64,000 nt of DNA from the IMG/VR virus record IMGVR_UViG_3300008262_000014, positions 62,001-126,000 of that record, one strand, 5' to 3'. Positions 26,210-33,900 of this stretch are shown in pieces. The notes beneath the pieces are model-generated. The model searched no databases. It was not told where the DNA came from and worked only from the letters and a program-made list of their open reading frames with translations. The position numbers and the translations under genes are program-made. The DNA is from a virus. The first letter of the stretch is position 1; each line of letters begins with the position of its first letter.

Positions 26210-26656
26210 TTAAAGTTCGTATTGTAAATAAGTTGTTTCTGGTTGTGACATTGACAAAATTTCAGTCAAATCTGACAAAATTTCTTTAAGTCTTGGTCTA
26301 ATATCAACCGTGTACCTAACCTTTGGGTGATAATAGTGAGCCGGAAACGTTCTTTGAATAAATACATCGTCACCCAACTTAATTTGTAGTAAAAAATATT
26401 CTTCAACCTTCTCATTTACATCTTCCACATTATCGGAATTCAAAAAATAATTTTGATTTTCACACAGATAATCGGAACTTTTTATTTTTAAATCTTCAGA
26501 AATTTTATCCGAAATTTCTTTTACATAGTAATGTAAATCCATTGATTGTCTTGTTTTAGGATTGTGATCCTTTACATTAAAAAACCTTTGGCAGATAATG
26601 TTTTTTTCGAGTGTTAATAAAAACTCAAATTTTGTGATTTCTTGATTGTTAATCAT
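26210..26656 (-). CDS. Unknown protein with two internal repeats
   Basis: A 148-residue protein in the replication block, overlapping the exonuclease gene's end by 8 bases and ending 12 bases before the helicase gene. The two halves look duplicated: residues ~17-55 (KNIICQRFFNVKDHNPKTRQ then SMDLHYYVKEISDKI) and ~98-138 (DDVFIQRTFPAHYYHPKVRY then TVDIRPRLKEILSDL) share the order I-QR-F, a basic/HP segment, a strand with D, and a helix. I do not recognise the family. Position suggests an accessory replication factor, such as a helicase-associated protein, but this is only positional. Confidence 0.65.
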   Translation of the reverse strand: MINNQEITKFEFLLTLEKNIICQRFFNVKDHNPKTRQSMDLHYYVKEISDKISEDLKIKSSDYLCENQNYFLNSDNVEDVNEKVEEYFLLQIKLGDDVFIQRTFPAHYYHPKVRYTVDIRPRLKEILSDLTEILSMSQPETTYLQYEL

Positions 26657-27668
26657 TGTTTTTAATTTTAATTATTCTTTTATTTTTTTCTTTTCTGGTT
26701 AATCTTAGGAATGGATTAAAGAATACGGTCCAAGCGTCGTCTCTTTTTGGTAAAACCTGAAATAGACCATCTTCCATCATCATTTTTATTGTGTTTTTAT
26801 ATGATCTACCTTCAGGATCTAATGTCCCATTAATTAATGATTGTATGTCTTCGATTGATTCTTCGGTTAAGAATGGTTGATCTAAACTAACTACCTTGGT
26901 AGTTAATTCATAAAATTCTTCTTCTAAGATACCTTTTTTAGTTACCCCACCCAATAGATTTAATATTACCTTGTTGGTCTTATCATTTTCAAATAGAGTG
27001 TTGGTTTTTTCTCTAATTTCTTCTATTGTCAATGGAGTGTGTTTGATCTCAGGAAATATAGATAATAATCTTTTAATTCCGAAATTTCTGATACCGAAAA
27101 TATTATCAGACGAGTCACCACATAAAATTTTGGCAATCTTTACATTTTTAATGTGAATTTCTTCCTTTAGATAAAAAATTGTATCATTTTCTCTGTATAA
27201 CTTACCGTGACTTGGATTAAAAATTATTGTATTATCGGAAACTAATTGTGTTAAATCACCATCTGATGAATAAATAATTTTATTTTCTTTTGGGGAGTTT
27301 TGAACATAGTATGCAATACAATCATCTGTTTCACAATAATCATATTCACCTTGTCTAACATATACCTCTTCAAGATACTGTTTTATTCTATTCCTTTGAT
27401 AGTTGTACGAACCTATTTCCTCTTCGGATTTTAGTCTAGATCTTCTATTGTCTTTGTATCCTTCATAAATTCGTTTACGTTGAATAGAACCTTCGTGTCC
27501 ATCCCAAAAAACGACAATCTTGTCTAAATTATAGACCTCAAAAGATTTTCTAAGAGTATTAAGAAAATGGTAAATACCTCCGATATGTTGACCCTTATAG
27601 AAGTAATTTTTAACACCGTAAAAACCAATCGTAAGTAAATTGTCCCCATCAACAATGAGTGTTGACAT
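26649..27668 (-). CDS. rnh: 5'-3' exonuclease / RNase H-type (FEN family)
   Basis: A 339-residue homologue of T4 RNase H (305 residues), a FEN-family nuclease that removes RNA primers from Okazaki fragments. Metal-binding acidic motifs are visible: VDGDN at residues 6-10, VVFWDGHEG near 55, CETDDCIAYY near 115, SSDGDLTQLV near 135, and CGDSSDNIFG near 185, which starts the helix-hairpin-helix region (GIRNFGIKRLLSIFPE). All catalytic acidic positions appear kept. It lies 31 bases after uvsX and overlaps the next gene, within the replication block. Assignment to the T4 rnh-type branch follows from this gene order. Confidence 0.88.
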   Translation of the reverse strand: MSTLIVDGDNLLTIGFYGVKNYFYKGQHIGGIYHFLNTLRKSFEVYNLDKIVVFWDGHEGSIQRKRIYEGYKDNRRSRLKSEEEIGSYNYQRNRIKQYLEEVYVRQGEYDYCETDDCIAYYVQNSPKENKIIYSSDGDLTQLVSDNTIIFNPSHGKLYRENDTIFYLKEEIHIKNVKIAKILCGDSSDNIFGIRNFGIKRLLSIFPEIKHTPLTIEEIREKTNTLFENDKTNKVILNLLGGVTKKGILEEEFYELTTKVVSLDQPFLTEESIEDIQSLINGTLDPEGRSYKNTIKMMMEDGLFQVLPKRDDAWTVFFNPFLRLTRKEKNKRIIKIKNND

Positions 27669-27699
27669 TAAAATTTGTATTATTGGTTAAAAAATATTG

Positions 27700-28707
27700 T
27701 TACCCCTCAATTTCTTCTTCATCACTATATGAAGTTGACTCTACTAAATCAAAATCACCACCTAATTTTTGTGACCAAAATTCAGAATATTTTTTCTTAT
27801 ATTCTTCTTCAGCTTCTTTAGTATCAGGAATATATCCGTTATGTACTGCAATAATCTTACCATCCTTATACGTAAGACCGTTTACGTGATTTTTAATAAT
27901 AGAAATTTTAGTTCTAATGGCATATGCGATTTTTCTTCCATCTTTTCTTGCTTCAATAGGATTGATACCTGCTTTCTTTTGATTACCAAATAAGAAAATT
28001 AATGAAGACGCCAACCATAATGCTTCACCACCTTTTGCCTTAATTTCTGGTTGTCCAAATGGGTTATCCGGTAAGTCGACCCATGGTTGATTAACAACAA
28101 CCATCGTATTAATTAATGGGTTGTTTGCGGTTGGGTAATCTTCTTTTTTAGATTTAGAAATTCTTGAATGAATACCCATACCAATTTTATCAGATAATGC
28201 GGCTGCGTTATGCATTTTACCACCCTTCCCTTCAAAAGTCATTTTACATGGAATAGAACCAACAGAATCCCATAAAAATAATATTGATCTATCAATTTCA
28301 CCTTTTTCTTGTGCGTCTAATATTTCATTAATAAAATCAGTTGCTTGTTCAATATATTCAAAACTATCATTAAAAATGAAATCACCATCCCACTCACCAT
28401 TACTATCTTTTTCGGCCTGTAACCCCAATTCAACAGCGTGATCCCAACTCCATTTTTTTTCTGTTATAATAAAAACAGGTAAATGACCTTTTTTCTGAGC
28501 ATCAGCCGCAGCCAACACTAACGCAGTTGTTTTAGATGAATTTGAATGTCCTAAAAACATATTAATTCCTCCCATTACAGGACCAGGCAATCCACATGCA
28601 TTTAGAAACGCGTCACCACAATAGTAAAAATTTGTTTCTTTATATTTTGTTTTTGATGAAAATTTTTCTTTATAATTGAATTCTTTTTTCTTAATTGACT
28701 TGGCCAT
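27700..28707 (-). CDS. uvsX: UvsX-type RecA-like recombinase
   Basis: A 335-residue recombinase of the T4 UvsX/RecA type (T4 391 residues), which forms filaments on ssDNA for recombination-dependent replication and repair. The Walker A motif is GHSNSSKTT at 53-61, with Walker B in SILFLWDSVGSI near residue 150. A typical L2-adjacent segment reads NTMVVVNQPWVDLPDNPFGQ, followed by KAKGGEALWLASSL. The acidic C-terminus (ESTSYSDEEEIEG) is also usual. It follows gp32 after a strong terminator, so it probably has its own promoter in the ~30-base A/T-rich gap or depends on read-through. Confidence 0.88.
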   Translation of the reverse strand: MAKSIKKKEFNYKEKFSSKTKYKETNFYYCGDAFLNACGLPGPVMGGINMFLGHSNSSKTTALVLAAADAQKKGHLPVFIITEKKWSWDHAVELGLQAEKDSNGEWDGDFIFNDSFEYIEQATDFINEILDAQEKGEIDRSILFLWDSVGSIPCKMTFEGKGGKMHNAAALSDKIGMGIHSRISKSKKEDYPTANNPLINTMVVVNQPWVDLPDNPFGQPEIKAKGGEALWLASSLIFLFGNQKKAGINPIEARKDGRKIAYAIRTKISIIKNHVNGLTYKDGKIIAVHNGYIPDTKEAEEEYKKKYSEFWSQKLGGDFDLVESTSYSDEEEIEG

Positions 28708-28737
28708 TATATGTATATTAAAATATTATTATTAAAA

Positions 28738-28778
28738 AAGAACATAGACACTATGTCTATGTTTGTGTCTATGTTCTT
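28738..28778 (-). terminator. Strong intrinsic terminator after gp32
   Basis: Fourteen-base perfect stem: AAGAACATAGACAC at 28738-28751 pairs with GTGTCTATGTTCTT at 28765-28778. On the minus strand the stem is followed by CTTTTTTAAT. The loop contains a further copy of the stem sequence, so alternative foldings exist. It separates gp32 from uvsX and would allow a high, separate level of gp32 mRNA. Confidence 0.88.
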
Positions 28779-28784
28779 ATTGGT

Positions 28785-29615
28785 TTAGAACGGTAAATCA
28801 CTATCTACCTCATCATCTTGTGTATCTTGGGTTGTATGTGTGTTACCAATATTTGTTTCTTGTGTTGAATTGGAAACCCACTTTTTTGAATCTGAATCCC
28901 ATTTTGGGACTTCTCCATTTGCAACCATTTCAAGATATTCAAATGGTTTTTTAGAATAAACATCTGTCCATACCAAATCATCCTCTAACCATTCTTTTGA
29001 TAATTCAGCATCTGTACTAAGTGGTCCCGAATCTTCAGGAATAATTGAACTTATTGATGTATATTCTTTACCATTACCTGATTTTGTTAAAGATAAAGTA
29101 AGGATTAAATCACGACCCTTTTCAGAATCTGTAATATCACCTTTATTTCTCCAAATAGGGACGATTTTATCTAAAACCCCTTCTCCTTTTGTGTTATGTT
29201 TAAATCTCCAAAACTTAACTCCATCTTGTTCGTTTTCTCTATCGATTACTTTTACAATATAAAACTTTTTTGATCTATATTGTCTAGCCAATTCTTTATC
29301 TGAAGGATCTCCGGACATAACTAACCCTTCGGCGACTTCATTCAAAGGTGATCTACCACCTTCTTGTGCTGGATCGTATAATTTAACCCATTTTCCGTCA
29401 ACTTGAATTTCGTGAAATTTAACCTCAATAAATGGTGAAGACCCATCCTTTGTTGGAAGAATTCGAATTCTTTTTTCTTGTGTTTTAACTCCTTTTGGTA
29501 AAATAGTAGTAAAATACTTTTTCATTCTCTCTTCTTGTGAGACTTTGTTTACGTTGCCACCTGTGGCTTGTTTGTTTTTTTCGTACTGTGCGAGTACTGA
29601 ATCTAATGCTGACAT
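28785..29615 (-). CDS. 32: gp32-like single-stranded DNA-binding protein
   Basis: A 276-residue homologue of T4 gp32 (301 residues), coating ssDNA during replication and recombination. The N-terminus (MSALDSVLAQYEKNK) matches the cooperativity domain, and the OB-fold core holds VKTQEKRIRILPTKDGSSPF, VKFHEIQVDG and VKFWRFKHNTKGEG. The T4-type zinc site (His plus three Cys) is not present. The C-terminus is acidic and ends DDEVDSDLPF, which resembles the interaction tip of bacterial SSB more than the T4 gp32 tail. A strong terminator follows. Upstream lies a 104-base gap with a TATTTATA motif and the terminator of the Dps-like gene. Confidence 0.88.
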   Translation of the reverse strand: MSALDSVLAQYEKNKQATGGNVNKVSQEERMKKYFTTILPKGVKTQEKRIRILPTKDGSSPFIEVKFHEIQVDGKWVKLYDPAQEGGRSPLNEVAEGLVMSGDPSDKELARQYRSKKFYIVKVIDRENEQDGVKFWRFKHNTKGEGVLDKIVPIWRNKGDITDSEKGRDLILTLSLTKSGNGKEYTSISSIIPEDSGPLSTDAELSKEWLEDDLVWTDVYSKKPFEYLEMVANGEVPKWDSDSKKWVSNSTQETNIGNTHTTQDTQDDEVDSDLPF

Positions 29616-29655
29616 GTTTAAAAATTTAAATGTTTATAAAATGATTATGATAAAA

Positions 29656-29663
29656 TATAAATA
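29656..29663 (-). promoter_or_regulatory. TATTTATA motif upstream of gp32
   Basis: Gene-oriented TATTTATA, 40 bases before the gp32 ATG and just downstream (minus direction) of the 29668-29691 terminator. This spacing fits a promoter with a short untranslated leader. Confidence 0.45.
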
Positions 29664-29667
29664 AAAA

Positions 29668-29691
29668 AAACCAGATTAAAAAATCTGGTTT
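29668..29691. terminator. Bidirectional terminator after the Dps-like gene
   Basis: Stem AAACCAGATT / AATCTGGTTT with an AAAA loop, flanked by T runs on both strands. In minus orientation it ends the 29719-30090 gene. Confidence 0.85.
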
Positions 29692-29718
29692 AATTTTTTT
29701 TAAAAAATATCTTTTTAT

Positions 29719-30090
29719 TTATTCCTGTGTTAGTAAATATGACAATTTGTACATTTCCCCTAAAATTTCATCTCTAATATTTAACAAATTAGTATCTGTT
29801 TGGTCAAGTTCTTTTGTAAAATTAACCAATCCATTTGTTACCGCACTTATAAAGTTATTCACATCTAACTCATTCAAATTTAATAACTCTATTTTTTTAG
29901 TTTCTTCGTCTAAAATAAATCTACCATATTTACCCATTGCCTGCTCGACATACTCATCTATTAAATCATTTATTTTATTATATGTGTCACCAAAAGCAGA
30001 ATGTCTTGCATGGCCCTTAGTTTGCCAATGATTTATTTTTAATTGTAGTTGTAAACCTAAAAAAAAGTTTACATTAGAAGCTATATTCAT
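29719..30090 (-). CDS. Dps/ferritin-like protein (DUF5856-like)
   Basis: A 123-residue helical protein. Residues 19-45 read INHWQTKGHARHSAFGDTYN followed by KINDLIDE, close to the helix pattern of Dps and starvation-induced ferritin-like proteins (His-Trp ... Glu/Asp ligands), as found in phage DUF5856 proteins. It is shorter than bacterial Dps (about 160 residues), so the four-helix bundle may be minimal. It overlaps the PPPG-repeat gene by 17 bases and ends before a bidirectional terminator. Functions for this phage family are not established; protection of phage DNA or iron binding is an inference. Confidence 0.65.
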   Translation of the reverse strand: MNIASNVNFFLGLQLQLKINHWQTKGHARHSAFGDTYNKINDLIDEYVEQAMGKYGRFILDEETKKIELLNLNELDVNNFISAVTNGLVNFTKELDQTDTNLLNIRDEILGEMYKLSYLLTQE

Positions 30091-30736
30091 CTTCTTCTTG
30101 ATCTGGGTTAAAAGATTGTCTTATGGTGTCGTTTGAATAATTCTCAATTTCATCTTTTGTTAAAATGTATTCATTTTTTCCTGATTTTCTCATTTCGTCC
30201 TGTTTTTTAACAAAAAATTGTTGGGGGTTTTGATTAAATGGATATGAATCTAAGGAACGCATTTCTAATTTTTCTTCTGGTCTTTTTTCTCTAATAGAAT
30301 CAATTTTACCATCTAAAGAATTAATTCTATCCATTACTCTGTCCATTTGAGATAGCTTTTGTTCAAGATCATTTAATTTCGTGAATACATCTTCCATTTT
30401 TGTTAAAACGGCGGTGTGGTCTTGTTTATTATCTTCAATATCTTTTTTAACACTTTTAGTCATATTAACTAAATCTGTAATATCGATTTCTTCTGAATCG
30501 GCAGTAGTGTCACCACCAGATGGAGGTGGAGTAGCAGCACCACCCGGAGGAGGTGGAGGAGCACCTAAATCACCACCAGGAGGGGGAGGGGCAGCGGCAT
30601 CACCCGGGGGAGGTGGAGGAGCACCTAAATCACCACCAGGAGGGGGAGGTGCGTCTTGTTCCATTATTAGTTTATCTGCGTATTTATTAATACTTCTAAA
30701 ACGCTCTAATTCTTCTTGTAATTTTTTCTGTGACAT
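30074..30736 (-). CDS. Proline/glycine-repeat coiled-coil protein
   Basis: A 220-residue protein in three parts: a short N-terminal helix (KKLQEELERFRSINKYADKL), a PPPG-rich repeat (residues ~29-75, units of APPPPPGGDLG) encoded by tandem 60-base DNA repeats, and a C-terminal heptad-like region (DRVMDRINSLDGKIDSIREK) ending in EEDEYSF. The repeat is GC-rich in an AT-rich genome and resembles flexible linkers in virion proteins. It lies between a small unknown gene and the Dps-like gene, downstream of the baseplate hub. A structural or scaffold role is possible; the family is unknown to me. Confidence 0.65.
   Translation of the reverse strand: MSQKKLQEELERFRSINKYADKLIMEQDAPPPPGGDLGAPPPPPGDAAAPPPPGGDLGAPPPPPGGAATPPPSGGDTTADSEEIDITDLVNMTKSVKKDIEDNKQDHTAVLTKMEDVFTKLNDLEQKLSQMDRVMDRINSLDGKIDSIREKRPEEKLEMRSLDSYPFNQNPQQFFVKKQDEMRKSGKNEYILTKDEIENYSNDTIRQSFNPDQEEDEYSF
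30541..30660 (-). repeat. Two tandem 60-base repeats encoding PPPG units
   Basis: 30541-30600 and 30601-30660 differ at only a few positions (CCCGGAGGAGG versus CCCGGGGGAGG and the last ten bases). Each encodes about 20 residues of Pro/Gly repeat. Such a tract may expand or contract. Confidence 0.9.
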
Positions 30737-30740
30737 ATGA

Positions 30741-30944
30741 TTAATCTTGTAATAATTGTCTACCGTCTTCGGTAATATATTTTTTGTTTATTCTTTCAAC
30801 AATACCATCTTTTGATCTAATTACATAACATTCACCAGTCTGTAAATCACATTCTTCTTTTTCCATACCATCTTGTGAAATGTTCTTTATAACCTTTTTA
30901 TTTAAAAAGTTATCTACTGTTTTATTTAATCTATTATTATCCAT
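30741..30944 (-). CDS. Small unknown protein
   Basis: A 67-residue protein from the ATG at 30944 (MDNNRLNKTVDNFLNKKVIK). A further upstream ATG at 30986 would add 14 residues (MRIFVFIRYLYKKS), but that extension crosses the double TATTTATA site, so I prefer the shorter form. It contains CDLQTGECYVIRSKDGIVER with two cysteines and ends QLLQD four bases before the next gene. The function is unknown; it is transcribed with the PPPG-repeat and Dps-like genes. Confidence 0.6.
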   Translation of the reverse strand: MDNNRLNKTVDNFLNKKVIKNISQDGMEKEECDLQTGECYVIRSKDGIVERINKKYITEDGRQLLQD

Positions 30945-30954
30945 ACTTTTTTTA

Positions 30955-30973
30955 TATAAATATCTTATAAATA
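30955..30973 (-). promoter_or_regulatory. Double TATTTATA motif upstream of the 30741-30944 gene
   Basis: Two gene-oriented TATTTATA octamers at 30955-30962 and 30966-30973, three bases apart, in the 38-base gap after the hub gene. They precede the small-gene/PPPG/Dps transcript. Confidence 0.45.
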
Positions 30974-30982
30974 CGAATATTC

Positions 30983-33900
30983 TCAATATAATTTAAAATA
31001 AACAACGTCACCATCTAATAAGGACAATTCTTTCATTAATTTAGATGATAATGCAACTGCATATTTATTACCTGTAACATTACTACGAGTAGATTTAAGT
31101 GATGGACCAACGTGAACTGGACCTTTAACAAACTTAGGATCTGAATTAAGATTGATGTCAGGTATTATTTCAATAGATTTACTATTTCTAGGATTTAAAA
31201 ATGTTACTTTTGATGTAAATATATAATCTGCGGTAGCAACATTAAGTAAGAATCTGGTACCATAAAAATATGAATCTAATTTTGAAATATCACTCCATTT
31301 TAGTCTTTCATTAATATTTGTATCTTTAAAATTACTCACAATACCCATTGACATATTAGGTGATAATGGGTAATTAAATCCACCCATTTCAACAGATTGT
31401 GCTCTAAACCATTTATTGGTGCCGTCAGGTGCGGTAAAATTGGAATTTTCAACAAGTAAAATATATTTCTCATCTGAGAAACCGTTATATGGAACTCCAA
31501 ATATGTTTACTCCCGATTCATTTACCACAACTTCATTTGGTACTTGTTGTGATCCTGGATCGATTTCAAGAGAAATATTATCTTGTACTTTTAACTTTCT
31601 TTCAGTTGATGAAGGATTTGTTTCAAGTTCATTTGTTTTAACGAGTGCTTTATTTAAAATGGCGTCAAATAATGGTTTATATGATGCCATTGTTGATTCT
31701 TTGGGATCAGGTAATGAAGCGTATGGTATCCTCGTACCATTAAAAACAGTAGATATTGAATTTCCTTTAATTGAATGGGTTACATCTGTTATCCAATATG
31801 TACCTTTGAACATAGGGATATTTTTTAAATAAAAATACATTGTTGGTTGTATCATTACATTACCCATTGAAGATACCTGGCACGCGTATGATGATTGTCT
31901 ATATATATCAAATAAACCGATATCAACTTGATATGAGTTAGATCCTGACTCTGATCTACCCAAATTTTCCATCGCAACAAATGATTCTGTGGTATTTTTT
32001 AATGTACTTTGATCTAATTGAACAGATTTAAATATTCCTTGATTCTGGTCACCAAAACTAACCTCAAAGGCCACAACCCTATTTGATTTGTATAAATCTG
32101 GATCATTAAAAACGGCAGGTGACGTTATAATTAATGGATTATTATTTGGATCTTGTATGTTAAATCCATCATCCATAAATTTATAATCTTTACTATATTT
32201 GTTTAAATCTAAATGTTTAGATGTGGGTCCCACATATTGTAATATTACTTTTGGTGAAGATTCCTGATAGTCAACTTCTAAAAATGTTCCAAATAAATTT
32301 TTCGCCAAATTTTTAGATGGTATTGGTTTTGTTTTATTACTATAATTTGCACCATAGAAATTAACATATGACGGTAATGTTCTCATATCAAAACCAGTAC
32401 CTTGAATCAACATTGAAATAACACCATATAAATTTTGTTTTTGATTTTTAGGATTATCTAATGGTGTTAGTTTTTGTATATTAATATATGCTTCAGAACC
32501 AATATCTTTATTTGCCTTATCTAAAAATAGAAACTCCTCAAGTAGTAATCTTTGTCCTATTGAATTTCCTCCAACCCATTTATCATTAAAAGACTTAAAA
32601 ACATTATATAAATCTAATTTTAATATTTCATCACCAAATCCACTCGTTGGTGTTAATTTTCTGGGTCCTTCGGCAGTTGTTTCTAATTTTGATAATTTTG
32701 TTATTAAATTATCTAAAAATTTAGTATGGTTATCAGTTAGAGTTGATGTTTTGTCTACTCTAAAAACATCAGTTTCAATATATTTTATAAAATCATTTTT
32801 TAAAGGTGTCGGTGTATTAATATATTGACCCGCAAATATTTGTACCAATGATCTAAATTGTAAAACATTTTCTTCACTTAATTCAATATCATTTGTGGCG
32901 AAAAACTGTAAATATTTATTATCAATATCTTCACCTAAATATAAATCAATATAACGTGAATTAGACATTATTTGTGAAACATCAAAACTTCTATATGTAA
33001 ATGTACTATTTGGATATAGTTGTGCGAACCCACCATAAACATATGGATCAATTTCTTTTGGATTTGATATCGTAAAACTAATTAAATTTTCTTTACTTAA
33101 TATTTTAGTTGTGATATCTTCTAATTTAGTAGATTGTCTTGTTTTTATCTCATTAATGACTTGTTCGTTAATATTAGTTTCATCAGAACTTTCTTTTTTT
33201 ACTGTACAAATATCTCTTAATAAATCTTGAAAATTATAATATTCAACATTTTTAAATCTTTTATATGGAATTTCTTCTTCAATTTTTTCTTTTGAAAATT
33301 CTAAAAACATACTTTCCATATCTTCCAAAATTTTTGGACTGAATGTTCCAATCAAATCAAGTACTTTTCTAAAGTTATTATCTATTCCAAATATATTATC
33401 ATAGGTTGAACCGGAAACAAATGTTCTACAATATTCTGAATGTTTCGGAAATGTTATACCACTAAAATTATAATTTAATGTATCATCTTCCCATATTATT
33501 CTTGTATATCTTTGTTCTCTGGCGAAAAAATTATATGGTCTGGTATCTAAATTAAAACCGACCGATGGTAATATTGTTAACCTTTGGTCGTCACTTTGGT
33601 ATTTGGAATTATCAACAAATGTTGTCCAAAATCTCATCCCATCAATTTCAGATTTTTCTAAACCCCTGATACCACCTGCGTTTGCATTTACATTAAATGA
33701 ACTGGCGCCGGAGAAAACACTATAATGATTATATCCATTAAGGATTTGATGAAATATAGCATCATAATATGGGTGAATACCAATATCACTATTATTTGAA
33801 TATGTTATATTTGTTGAATTTAATGTAAATGTAAGTCCTGAATTATTATCGAAAAAAACAGAACCATTAAATGGTTTTGTCACATTTGATGTTGTTAAAA

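Noticed and set aside
30381-30740. Pro/Gly-rich plus-strand frame
   Set aside because: Antisense to the PPPG repeat gene and mostly low complexity; the minus-strand gene has the coiled-coil and normal start.
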